Shown piece after piece: positions 42,281-53,027 of a DNA stretch of 64,000 nt. This DNA comes from Ryuthela nishihirai (Eukaryota > Arthropoda > Arachnida > Araneae > Heptathelidae), in the NCBI GenBank assembly GCA_038380435.1, contig JAWZYU010000028.1, positions 45,071,095 through 45,135,094 of the forward strand, written 5' to 3'. Numbering within the stretch: the stretch's first letter is position 1; each line of letters opens with the position of its first letter. Under the pieces are notes generated by a model. It was not told the DNA's origin and searched no databases. It worked only from the letters and a program-made list of their open reading frames with translations. The position numbers and the translations under genes are program-made.

Positions 42281-43460
42281 TGCAACTTAAACTTAAAAAG
42301 TGTTGTGCTAGGGTTAAAGAATTTACTTTTAATACTGAAGCTCTGAAAGACCCAGTTATAGCCAAAGCTTACCATGATAGGTTACTTAGTCATTATCACA
42401 GTCATGGTATGCTTACTACTGAAGTTGAGGAAGAATGGGATCATTTTAAACAGGCTTTTTTGGACACTAACAGTACTCTATTAGGAAAAAAGGAGCAGAA
42501 GAGGCAGAATTATCTGAGTGATAAGGCACTTGAGCTTATTTCGGAAAGAAAGAACTGCAGGAATGTCCTTAACCAATACTCTACTAGTACTAATAGAAAG
42601 AATTACAGAAACCTAAATAAACGTGTAAAAGATCAGTTAGCTGCTGATAAGAATCTTTGGATTGATGGCTTGGCTGACAAAGCCGAGGTAGCAGTTAGAC
42701 AGCACAACAGCAGAGATCTGTACCAGATAGTTAATGTTTTGTGTGGTAGAAAACGGACAGGTATACAGGGATTGAAGGATAAACAAGGTAAGGTTATAGA
42801 AGGTGAGGATTCTGTCATGGCTAGGTGGGCTGAGCATTTCAGTGATGTTCTAAGCAATGTAGTTAGTTCTACTCCCATTTTTTGCAATGATGATAGATGC
42901 ATTGGTGGCTTTAATATTGGCCCTATAACACAATCTGAAGTTATTTTGGCTGTTTCTAAACTTAAACTACATAAATCCCCAGGGGTGGATGAAATTACTA
43001 CAGAAATGCTTAGAGCTGGGAATGTTTCGGTTACCACTTGAATGACTGAAATTCTGAATATCGTTTATAATAAAGGCATGGTTCCTAAGGATTTTACCAG
43101 AGCTATTGTTATCCATATTTTCAAAAAAGGTGATCGCAGTTCTTGTGATAACTATAGGGGTATCAGCCTACTCTCTGTTCCAGGTAAAGTTCTTTCCATG
43201 ATTGTGCTTAATAGAATTAAGAATCTGGTTGACAGTGAATTGCGTGATGAGCAATGTGGATTCAGAAGTGGTAGGGGATGTGTGGATCAGATATTTTCAC
43301 TTAGGCAGATTCTTGAGAAATGTTTAGAGTTTCAGAAACCTTTGGTTGCTAGCTTTGTTGATTTCAAAAAGACTTTCGACTCTGTTGATCGTCATAATTT
43401 GTAGTTGATTGTGAGATCATATGGTATACCTGACAAGTTAGTTAACATAATGGAAATGTA
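42281..43460 (+). pseudogene. LINE reverse transcriptase, lacks active-site half
   Basis: Continues the endonuclease frame through a basic linker to RT blocks: KLHKSPGVDEITTEMLRAG (block 0), KKGDRSSCDNYRGISLL (block 1), DEQCGFRSGRGCVDQIFSLR (block 2) and ASFVDFKKTFDSVDR (block A with its Asp). A TGA at 43039-43041 and a TAG at about 43402 interrupt it. Sequence then reads RSYGIPDKLVNIMEM and stops. The YADD block C and everything after it are absent, so it cannot work. Confidence 0.9.
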
Positions 43461-43479
43461 ACTTAACGTAATGAAAGCA

Positions 43480-43588
43480 TAATGAAAGAAATATCCGAAC
43501 ACTATAGTTCATTGCAGAATTCAGAAAAAATATCTGGCAACATTTTTTTTAGAAATTAGTGATCTGGCAACCTTTGTGTCACGTGACA
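43480..43588. mobile_element. Half of the foldback MITE
   Basis: TATCCGAACACTATAG to GTGTCACGTGACACC corresponds to the left arm and centre of the 19135-19348 element. The right arm is missing and a truncated SINE-A follows. Confidence 0.8.
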
Positions 43589-43589
43589 C

Positions 43590-43850
43590 CGAAGGGTGAC
43601 CACCCGCCGTCCGTCGGGTAGGACGTTATGCCGTGGCCCCGTGTGCGGAAGAGCCATACCCTGTGCACGTTAAAGAATACGCTGGATGGCCTTGATGGGA
43701 GGCTACTATCTGTCTCCCAACAGCTGTTCCAGTGGGTCCCCTCCCCCAACCTTCTCTGAGCCTTCGGGGTCCTTGTGACTTGGCCATTTAGCCCATGGTG
43801 TGCAAAAAAGTGCTGCTCAGAGGTAAAACAACCTGACCCAACCGAACTCC
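43590..43850 (+). mobile_element. SINE-A, 5'-truncated
   Basis: Starts near CACCCGCCGTCCGTCGGG and runs to AAACAACCTGACCCAACC. Head and first part of the body missing. Confidence 0.88.
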
Positions 43851-44785
43851 TCTTTCTGAGGCCTTTAGGTCCACTGTTCATAACCCTATTCGTTAATCTA
43901 TAATTGTGCATACGGGCAACATGGCTAAACCAACAGAGTCTCTCTCTCTGCACAATATGCTGCTGAAATGAGGTTGCTGACTCCTTCTAACCTCGTCAAT
44001 TACTTACAAAATCAGACAACCTAATGCCCAAGATACTGCTTAAGCATATAAATTAAAAAAAAAACATCAAGTGTCTTGTTATCTTGCTTAGAGTTGGTGT
44101 TAGTTTCATTACCACAACAAACTTTAGAAAGAAACAAATTATTACACAGCTTAATTTCAGTCTTCAGGCGTATACGCCTATTTTTCTACAATCTACCCAG
44201 ATTCTTAAAAGTCCCAGCAGCAATCCCTATACTTCTGTTAATCTGCAAGAACATACCCTTTACATTATTTAAGTCTGCATTGCTCAACAAAATAATACAT
44301 TGATTCGTAGGAAAATCTGACGTGGAATGCTCGTAGAGAAGTAAAGTTACTGCCTGGGAGCGAGACAAGCGAGAGCAAATCCTTGTAATTTCCTGGCTGC
44401 GGGAACATGTTCGTGCAATTTTCCGTTCTGCGAGGTGAGTTAAGACCCAACGATTTACGCCAGGAACGTGCCACCAACAGTCCGCAAAGCACATTTTCGG
44501 CCTGGCCGCGGTGATCGTAGATGGGTATTAATATTTCTACGTGTTAAGAACTGATTTGAAGCAGTTTACGTTCTTCCTTCAAGAAAAGCCATAACAAGCA
44601 GCCTCAATTCAATCAGCTCGTCTTACATAAAAGTGGTTTTGCTCATGGTTTAAAATAAGAGAGCAAAACGGTTAGCACAAAAGTCAGAGGATCAGTGGGA
44701 ATGTTTCGTATTAGCAGTATATTGATAAACACATCCAACTGTTGACTCCTAACGCTATTCATAGATTAGGCCGTATTTTCAGAGT
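43851..44785. other. No recognised feature
   Basis: 44320-44520 is GC-richer and contains GCGAGGTGAGTT, which resembles a splice donor. No coding exon can be supported. Confidence 0.4.
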
Positions 44786-46606
44786 GAATATCAAAGCAAA
44801 GATTGAATGAGACCAAGAAGAATATCAAGGCAAAGATTGAATGAGACCAAGAAGAATATCAAGGCAAAGATTGAATGAGACCAAGAAGAATATCAAGTCA
44901 AAGATTGAATGAGACCAAGAAGAATATAAAGGCAAAGATTGAATGAGACCAAGAAGAATATAAAGGCAAAGATTGAATGAGACCAAGAAGAATATCAGGA
45001 CAAAGATTGAATGAGTCCAAGAAGAATATCAAGGCAAATATTGAATGAGACCAAGAAGAATATCAAGGCAAAGATTGAATGAGACCAAGAAGAATATCAA
45101 GGCAAAGATTGAATGAGAACAAGAAGAATATAAAGGCAAAGATTGAATGAGACCAAGAAGAATATAAAGGCAAAGATTGAATGAGACCAAGAAGAATATC
45201 AGGGCAAAGATTGAATGAGTCCAAGAAGAATATCAAGGCAAAGATTGACTGAGACCAAGAAGAATATCAAGGCAAAGATTGAATGACACCAAGAAGAATA
45301 TCAAGGCAAAGATTGAATGAGACCAAGAAGAATATCAAGGCAAAGATTGAATGAGTCCAAGAAGAATATAAAGGCAAAGGTTGAATGAGACCAAGAAGAA
45401 TATCAAGGCAAAGATTGAATGAGACCAAGAAGAATATCAAGGCAAAGATTGAATGAGACCAAGAAGAATATAAAGGCAAAGATTGAATGAGACCAAGAAG
45501 AATATAAAGGCAAAGATTGAATGAGACCAAGAAGAATATCAGGACAAAGATTGAATGAGTCCAAGAAGAATATCAAGGCAAATATTGAATGAGACCAAGA
45601 AGAATATCAAGGCAAAGATTGAATGAGACCAAGAAGAATATCAAGGCAAAGATTGAATGAGAACAAGAAGAATATAAAGGCAAAGATTGAATGAGACCAA
45701 GAAGAATATAAAGGCAAAGATTGAATGAGACCAAGAAGAATATCAGGGCAAAGATTGAATGAGTCCAAGAAGAATATCAAGGCAAAGATTGAATGAGACC
45801 AAGAAGAATATCAAGGCAAAGATTGAATGACACCAAGAAGAATATCAAGGCAAAGATTGAATGAGACCAAGAAGAATATCAAGGCAAAGATTGAATGAGT
45901 CCAAGAAGAATATAAAGGCAAAGGTTGAATGAGACCAAGAAGAATATCAAGGCAAAGATTGAATGAGACCAAGAAGAATATCAAGGCAAAGATTGAATGA
46001 GACCAAGAAGAATATCAAGGCAAAGATTGAATGAGACCAAGAAGAATATCAAGGCAAAGATTGAATGAGACCAAGAAGAATATCAAGGCAAAGATTGAAT
46101 GAGACCAAGAAGAATATCAGGGCAAAGATTGAATGAGTCCAAGAAGAATATCAAGGCAAAGATTGAATGAGACCAAGAAGAATATCAGGGCAAAGATTGA
46201 ATGAGACCAAGAAGAATATCAAGGCAAAGATTGAATGAGACCAAGAAGAATATCAGGGCAAAAATTGAATGAGACCAAGAAGAATATCAAGGCAAAGATT
46301 GAATGAGACCAAGAAGAATATTAAGGCAAAGATTGAATGAGACCAAGAAGAATATCAAGGCAAAGATTGAATGAGACCAAGAAGAATATGAAGGCAAAGA
46401 TTGAATGAGACCAAGAAGAATATGAAGGCAAAGATTGAATGAGACCAAGAAGAATATGAAGGCAAAGATTGAATGAGACCAAGAAAAATATCAAGGCAAA
46501 GATTGAATGAGACCAAGAAGAATATCAGGGCAAAGATTGAATGAGTCCAAGAAGAATATAAAGGCAAAGATTGAATGAGACCAAAAGAATATCAAGGCAA
46601 AGATTG
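44786..46606. repeat. 34-bp tandem array with 544-bp higher-order repeat
   Basis: About 53 units of 34 bp (AAGAATATCAAGGCAAAGAT TGAATGAGACC AAG). Variant strings repeat at 16-unit spacing: TATCAGGACAAAG occurs around 44997 and 45541, exactly 544 bp apart, followed by the same order of variants (AAATATTG, GAGAACAAG, GACACCAAG). Reverse frames reading LYSSWSHSIFA-type peptides are by-products. Confidence 0.96.
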
Positions 46607-46611
46607 ATGGA

Positions 46612-46872
46612 TCTGGAAAAAAATATTAGGGGGGAGGAGGGGGGTAAGAAACTCAACAGAGACGAAAAAATGCAAAAAGAAGGGGGGAAACTGAATTTCC
46701 ATTAGAGTATAACATATCCCCCGCCCCCAGTGTTAGAGCCCTTTAAACATACCTTGAAAAATACGTGAAAATTTCAAAAGCTTAATAGTACTTATGCTCC
46801 TTTTATCCTTACAGCACTCTCAAGGGTATATCCCTTCTCCTCCCCCCCACCCCAAATATCCGTCCCTGAATG
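46612..46872. mobile_element. Possible short hAT-like element (G-start/C-end family)
   Basis: TTAGGGGGGAGGAGG near the left and CCCCAAATATCCGTCCCTG at the right, with interior TTTCCATTAGAGTATAAC and CTTGAAAAATAC. These are shared with 54830-54860 and 61960-62340. TSD not confirmed. Confidence 0.4.
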
Positions 46873-47300
46873 AGATCTTTTTTTATTTATTAAAGATGTG
46901 GAGTCTGAGGCATCCAGTCTTCATTAGGAACGTTATTCCCGATCAAGGATTAACAAGGTGGATATTTTGAATGGAGTGCAGGAAACTAGTTTGATAACAC
47001 TGGTTTACAAGGTTTTTTTATAACATGAACTATTGTACATAGCTGCATTTAACTATTTTCAGGTACTGATTATAGATCTGGCCTTAAAAATGGCTACCAC
47101 GTCACGTTTTTATGTTATTGGACATTTTGACTCCTATTAAGATCTTCTATAACCAAACCTTCAGGCAACTGGGAGGATATTAGATATTTTGCTTTTTGTG
47201 ATTGGCAACACTGATTGCCAAGTGGGAGAAAACATGTAATAGTAACCAAAGACCGACATTCTTGTGTTCATTGTAGGAGGAACACGTGCTTTAAGTTGAA
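46873..47300. other. No recognised feature
   Basis: Precedes the unassigned transposon-like element and may contain its 5' terminus, which I could not define. Confidence 0.4.
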
Positions 47301-49130
47301 GAGTGAATTTTGGCGTTTAAATGGTACAAAGACAGCGTCGCGGATGTGTTACTGTGCCAGATAAGTTTTGTTTATGTGTGTGGCAATTGTATTTTAAAAT
47401 CCCAGAGTCGTTCTTTGACAAAGATTGCGAAGAAAACCTGTAACTTGTATTTTGGATGTCATGCTGGAGATCAGGACAAAACATGGGCTCCACATGTGTG
47501 CTGCATTTGTACTTTGCTGGCCTGAATGAATGACTGAAAGGTAAGATAAAATCCATGCCCTTTGCAGTTTCAATGGTTTGGCGTGAGCCAACTAGTCACT
47601 TGCATGATTGCAATTTTTGTTTAACTAAAGTGTCGGGCTTTTTTTTAAAAAAGAACAAAAGCAAAATACAATATCCAAATGTACCTTCAGCCATAAAGCT
47701 AATTCCTCACGGAGAAGATCTTCTTATACCAACACCTCCAACCAACTGGGAGGAGCTGGATTCACATTCACCAGAGGAAGACTTTGAGGCACTTACAGAT
47801 CCTGATCTTACATACACCTCTAAAACGTTAGACGACACTCATCTAATTTAACAAAATGAACTAAATGATCTTGTTCGAGACCTAGGACTTTCCAAACAAC
47901 AAGCTGAGGTTTTAGGTTCAAGACTTCAAAAGTGGAATATTCTGGTCAAGAGTACCAGAATTTATCTGTTCAGAAAGAGAAATTTGGCTTTATCTCCTTG
48001 TTACGAGATGCAAGATGATTTGTGTGTCTGCACAGATATTTCAGGGCTGATGGAATGAATTGGAACAACTCACGATACTAACGAATGGTGTCTATTTACA
48101 GATTCGTCAAAATTCAGCTTAAACTCTGTCCATTTGCATAAAGGAAACCAAAAATCTTCCATTACAGTGACACACGCTGTGAGAATGAAGGAAAAATATG
48201 AAAGCATGGAAAAAATACTCACTGCTATAAAATATTATCAGTTTAAGTGGACAATATGTGGTGACCTAAAAGTCACATCTCTCTTGCTCGGACTTCAAGG
48301 AGGCTTCAAAAAACTTTGTTGTTTTCTGTGTTTGTGGGAGAGTAGAGCCAGAAAGGAACTCTACAAAACAAAAGATTGGCCCAAAAGCGATGCTTCTATT
48401 CGTGGAAAGAGTAATGGAAATGAGGTATATGTCTCTAGTTGACCCCTCTGATGTTCTGCTCCCACCACTACACATCAAACTGGGGCTTATTAAAAACTTC
48501 GCAAAGGCTACGGACAAAACTGGTAAAGGGTTTTTGCACTTGTAGGAATATTTCCAAAACTAAGGGATGCCAAACTCAAAGAAGGGATCTTCGTTGGTCC
48601 TCAGATAAGGAAACTACTGAATGACACTGTCTTCAAAGAAAACCTGAATGTGAAGTAGCGAGCTGTATGGAAATCCTTCGTCTGTGGTCCAGGGTTTTCT
48701 TGAAAAATCACAAAGAGGAAAACTACCATCAGCTCATTCAAGATCTCAAAAACTATGAAAATCTTGGCTGCTGAATGTCTTTGAAGATCCATTTCTTGCA
48801 CTTACATGTCGACTTCTTTCCCAAGAACTTAGGAGCTGTCAGTGATGAGCAAGGGGAAAGATTTCACCAGGATATCCGAACCATGGAGGAGAGATACCAA
48901 AGCAGGTGGGACTCAGCAACGATGGGTGACTACTGCTGGTTCTTGCAGAAGGAGGCACCTCAGCACATAAAAGACAAAAATGCACTTCTTGTAAGTATAA
49001 AAGATCCTTACCCATGTTTTCTTATTTTGCGTTTCAATATTATTTCATTTGTTACTCTATATTCAGTGGTCTATAAATATGATGTTTCTAATTTTTTTCA
49101 CTATAATCATATAATTAATTAATGAGTTTT
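47300..49130 (+). pseudogene. Unassigned zinc-finger / DDE-like protein family, copy 1
   Basis: Broken gene with homologous fragments at 50387-50752 and 63595-64000. Order: Cys-rich module (YFGCHAGDQDKTWAPHVCCIC, then MPFAVSMVWREP and HDCNFCL); Pro-rich linker (LIPTPPTNWEEL); LNDLVRDLGLSKQQAEVLGS; LFTDSSKFSLNSV; WTICGDLKVTSLLLGLQGG; CCFLCLWESRAR; LHIKLGL; and LGAVSDEQGERFHQDI. I recall this as a repetitive protein of unknown function in arthropods. The Asp in FTDSSK, the Asp in CGDLK and an acidic residue in SDEQGERFHQ could be an RNase-H-like DDE triad; that is inference. Frameshifts lie near 47530, 48440 and 48640, and stops at 47849, 48055 and 48772. GTAAGT at about 48990 after ALLV could be a splice donor. 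Confidence 0.72.
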
Positions 49131-49381
49131 AAGTTGCAATTTAATAAAATAGTCACATTTATTTTCATTTCCCAAATATGCGTATTCACTAAAATGTGAA
49201 ATACATCAATCCGTAATTTAAAGAAATTGTACGTGCTGCACATTTTTCACAGCCATATTTGAATTCAGCACCCATAAATTAATTAAAAACATCCTATTTG
49301 ACCAATGTTATAAAAAAGTTTCAATTTGTGGTCTAACGTATTTATACTGTATAAGAAATAAAGTTATAAATAACGTGATTT
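49131..49381 (+). repeat. 3' flank shared with the inverted copy at 63595
   Basis: AT-rich sequence downstream of the pseudogene (TATGATGTTTCTAATTTTTT, CAAATATGCGTATTCAC). Its reverse complement occurs at about 63610-63860, so the mobile unit extends beyond the coding part. Confidence 0.8.
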
Positions 49382-49481
49382 CTCATCACCAGAGCATTCC
49401 GTCTGTGTTCGAACCGATTTGTTGCTGTAACAGTATGTCACAAGCAGATAGCAAATGGATGTCCTTACACGTAGTAGGCTG
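49382..49481. repeat. Left copy of a ~100-bp Tc1 5' duplication
   Basis: GTCTGTGTTCGAACCGATTT, ATGTCACAAGCAGATAGC and GATGTCCTTACACGTAG recur at 49898-49998. The SINE-A plus 28 bp of other DNA lies between. Confidence 0.9.
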
Positions 49482-49509
49482 ATGTTAAGTATTCTGGTTT
49501 CCATAATTA

Positions 49510-49892
49510 GGGTCGGGGGTGGCTCAGTCGGTAGCGCGCCAGGTTCGTAATCTGTAGTTCCCAGGTTCGAGTCCCAGCTGGGTCAGCGTTGAGATTTATC
49601 TCCGCAAAATTCCCCGCCCTGCCCACGGTCAGTAGGGGACACCGATGGGCTTGGAAAGGCCGCCGTCCGTCGGATGGGACGTTAAGCCGTGGCCCCGTTG
49701 CGGGAGAGCCATACATTGTGCACGTTAAAGAACACGCTGGATGGCCTTGACGGGAGGCTACCATCTGTCTCCCAGCAGCTGCTCCAGTGGGTTCCCTCCC
49801 CCAACCTTCTCTGAGCCTTCGGGGTCCATGTGACCTGGCCATTTAGCCCATGGTGTGCAAAAAAGTGCCGCTCAGAGGTAAAACAACCCAAC
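49510..49892 (+). mobile_element. SINE-A, full length
   Basis: Complete copy with intact boxes, between two copies of the Tc1 5' segment. No short TSD was found. Confidence 0.92.
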
Positions 49893-49897
49893 AACAA

Positions 49898-51440
49898 CTC
49901 GTCACCAGCGCATCCCGTCTGTGTTCGAACCGATTTGTTGCTGTAACAGTATGTCACAAGTAGACAGCAAATGGATGTCCTTACACGTAGTCGGGCTGTC
50001 GGGATATTGAAATCAGGTGGAACACAGTGCGATTTTGTCAAGGGACAATAGGCCTGCATTAATCTGTGTTGTTAAGGCTATGGGTAAAATGCCAAGAGAG
50101 AAGAAAAGTTATTCGTCAACGCGTGCAGGGTTGACCACAACTTTCAAGAGCTCACAATGACAGCTATGTGGCATTAACAGCGAGAAGTAAGAGACACGTG
50201 TCAGCGTGAGACAACACTTTCGAGAAAAATGATATGCAGAAGTCTTCATGAACAAATACTTTATGTGAGATTGCATAAAGATATGCACAAACAAATACTT
50301 TATGCTGAATTCTGCAAATAAGATTGCATAAAAATATGCACGAACAAACACTTTATGCTGCGCTTCTTTTTAGATATGCACGAAGACTCCTTGTTACGAG
50401 ATGCAAGATGATTTCAGGGCTGATGGAATGAATTGGAACAACTCCACGATACTAACGAATGGTGTCTATTTACAGATTCGTCAAAATTCAGCTTAAACTC
50501 TGTCCATTTGCATAAAGGAAACCAAAAATCTTCAATTACAGTGACACACGCTGTGAGAATGAAGGAAACTTATGAAAGCATGGAAAAAATACTCACTGCT
50601 ATAAAATATTATCAGTTTAAGTGCACAATATGTGGAGACCTAAAAGTCACATCTCTCTTGCTCGGACTTCAAGGAGGCTTCAAAAAACTTTGTTGTTTTC
50701 TGTGTTTGTGGGAGAGTAGAGCCAGAAAGGAACACTACAAAACAAAAGATTGCCCTCTTTTTTTTGCATTCCACTCACTCCGTCAATGAGAAGAGGCAGG
50801 TTGTCGTGGTGCAGTCAACACTAGGACTGGACCACAAACCAATGGTCTAATGTTCTCTGCTGGGACGATTCCAGATTCAGTCTTACAGAGTGACAGGTCG
50901 TCGTGTTGTTATCTGGGGAGAATCTGCAACCCCTTATCACCCATGAAACATCAGAGAAATGCACCATAACAGAGGTGGTAGTTTATTTGTCTGCGATGTC
51001 ATTATGTCACATGGTAGCACCCATCTTCGTGTTTCTTCTGTGGGAGCTCTGACTGACGTCAGATATGGAGACAAAATCCTCGAACCCTTCGTGAGGCTTT
51101 TTCGGGATGTTGTTAGCCCACAATTCCAGTTTGTGGATGATAATGCACATCCACATAGGGCTGCTTTAGTGGATGATTTCTTTGAAAGTGAAAACATCTG
51201 GCCATGGCCAGCATATTCATAGGAGCTCAACCCCTATAGAGCATGTGTGGAATGCGTTGTGGAGATAGATTTAAACTAGTCAATCTCCTTCCAAAACTCT
51301 CCTGGAATTATCTGCTCTTGTACAGAAATGGGATTTAATACCACAGGTCCGTCTTATTGCTCTTTTCAACAGCACGCAACGACGATGTGACATGTACCAC
51401 TGCAAAAGTCATCAGACACCAAACTCAGCTCTCGAGCATA
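49898..51440 (+). mobile_element. Degraded Tc1-like element, interrupted
   Basis: N-terminal part (49940-50240): MSQADSKWMSLH and SRDNRPALICVVKAMG resemble the start and HTH of arthropod Tc1 transposases. A fragment of the unassigned element (50387-50752) is inserted. The catalytic half (50860-51400) follows: GGSLFVCDVIMSHGSTHLRV, RYGDKILEPFVRLFRDVVSP, QFVDDNAHPHRA (second Asp), then a stop after PAYS, where the SPDLNPIEH motif should be but reads ELNPYRACVE. Several stops and frameshifts. Termini not found. Confidence 0.78.
50387..50752 (+). pseudogene. Internal fragment of the unassigned element, copy 2
   Basis: Matches 47994-48378 almost exactly except for a 20-bp deletion (after GCAAGATGATTT) and one inserted C (ACTCCACG). 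It keeps the same in-frame TGA (ATGGAATGAATTGG) as copy 1. It contains FTDSSKFSLNSV and CTICGDLKV. Neither end matches an element terminus. Confidence 0.92.
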
Positions 51441-51545
51441 AGCGAATGTGTCTCCAGGTAACATCTCCAATGGCCACCTTGTTAAACCACAGTGTTGTCA
51501 TCTGTCTAAAGCGCATTGCTTCCATTCATCCCGTATTTTATATTG

Positions 51546-51931
51546 GGGTGGGGGTGGCTCAGTCGGTAGCGCGCCAGGCTCGTAATCTGTAGTTCCCAGG
51601 TTCGAGTCCCAGCTGGGTCAGCGTTGAAATTTATCTCCGAAAAAATTCCCCGCCCTGCCCACGGTCAGTAGGGGACACCGATGGGCTTGGAATAGACCGC
51701 AGTCCGTCGGATGGGACGTTAAGCCGTGGCTCCGTGTGCGGGAGAGCCATACCCTGTGCACGTTAAAGAACACGCTGGATGGCCTTGACGGGAGGCTACC
51801 ATCTGTCTCCCAACAGCTGTTCCAGTGGGTCCACTCCCCCAACCTTCTCTGAGCCTTCGGGATCCATGTGACTTGGCCATTTAGCCCATGGTGTGCAAAA
51901 AAGTGCCACTCAGAGGTAAAACAACCCAACC
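51546..51931 (+). mobile_element. SINE-A, full length
   Basis: Complete; body variant GGAATAGACCGCAGTCCG is shared with 15706-16094. Possible short repeat CCGTATT at 51531 and 51931 does not abut the 5' end cleanly. Confidence 0.92.
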
Positions 51932-51937
51932 CGTATT

Positions 51938-52165
51938 AAATGTTTCCGATTGTAAAATTGTTTACGAAGTGACTGTCATTTCTAAATGTTCGTACCAAAT
52001 AATCGGTACAGTTCAAGAGTTCTTAGTCTGGGAGTCGGCCGCCCCCCAGAAATATGGGAGGAACTTTGGAGATCATTTTTTTTTAATTAATTTTGGAAAT
52101 TAAACCAAACTAGGAGACCTGAAAATACAAAGGTATAATTCGCCCAAATTATATATTAATACCAA
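51938..52165. other. No recognised feature
   Basis: AT-rich, with one GC-richer patch near 52035. Confidence 0.45.
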
Positions 52166-52810
52166 AAATCAATCGATGACTTTGGCACCTCTTGATTTCT
52201 AGCCCGTTGTATATGATAATGCACATCCTTGATCCTGACCTTGATTTCATCTTGAATGCGGCACTAATCTGAACATTTCTCTTATTTCTCCGTTCTACTG
52301 CCTGAAATAAATACCTATTCATCCATTTTAGCTCTCCATTACCGGTATATCGAATTTGACCTTTGACTTTCGTTAAATTTTGTATCTATCGCATACTATA
52401 TTTGGCATAATTTCTGAGATCTATAACTCAAAATATTCGCAGAGACCAATTTTTTTAGACTTCTAACACCGGTAGATCTATATTTCACATTTGACCTCAA
52501 AGGACTCATTTCATCCAGAAACCCCCCCAGAAACCAATTTTCAGCTCTGTAGCACCGATAGATCAAAACTTGACCTTTGACCTCGAAGGATCGCCAGATA
52601 TCGAAGGATCCAAAAAATCTCCGGATCTCGAATGATCCTCCGGATCAAAAAATTTCGTAACGGTTCCAATATCTACAAGCCACCCCCAAGACACCAATGA
52701 CCTCTAAGTGACCTCCATTTGACCTTGAAGGACACATCGGAAGTCAAATTTTTGATTTATCCCGAGATCTACGACCCCGATTACTCCTTGGTGCAAATTT
52801 TCAGAGCTCT
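52166..52810. repeat. Degenerate repeats with TTTGACCT motif
   Basis: Loose units of about 90-130 bp: GCTCTccATTACCGGTATATCG, CTAACACCGGTAGATC, GTAGCACCGATAGATCAAAA, each followed by TTTGACCT. Reminiscent of dispersed invertebrate repeats; no family named. Confidence 0.6.
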
Positions 52811-53027
52811 ACCATTTTGATTCATAGTTAGAATTAGTATTCATAGTCAATCATCAGCCACCAATCCCTGACAATCGTCTATAGATATTAGATTAAATCA
52901 TCATCAATCTATTTTTGGGAGTCAAACTTTTTGGCTCTGGTTACCATCAAGACAAAGAATCAAAACTGATTGGTTGTCAGAGAGGACATGCGTGCTGCCG
53001 TTGTGAAAACAATTCCTGATTTTGAGA
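52811..53027. other. No recognised feature
   Basis: Contains a few TCATCA/ATCAGCC motifs only. Confidence 0.4.

Larger units (their letters stand above)
41081..43460 (+). mobile_element. Non-LTR retrotransposon, 3'-truncated
   Basis: A probable 5' leader (about 41081-41540) precedes an endonuclease plus reverse-transcriptase frame broken by four stops. The element ends within the RT domain and is followed by half of a Tc1/mariner MITE. LINE copies are usually cut at the 5' end, so loss of the 3' part points to later deletion or replacement. The clade is tentatively RTE-like (EN-RT, craniofacial-development-protein-2-like EN). It is not evidently the SINE partner, since its 3' end is missing. 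Confidence 0.85.

Noticed and set aside
45267..45530. Reverse frame with SLPLYSSWSHSIFA repeats resembling membrane segments
   Set aside because: Translation of the 34-bp array; hydrophobicity is due to T-rich antisense sequence.
47539..47567. Mini-intron (GGTAAG..TTTGCAG)
   Set aside because: It would be under 35 bp, and the sequence is open and reads KSMPFAVSMVWREP, a family-like stretch, straight through.
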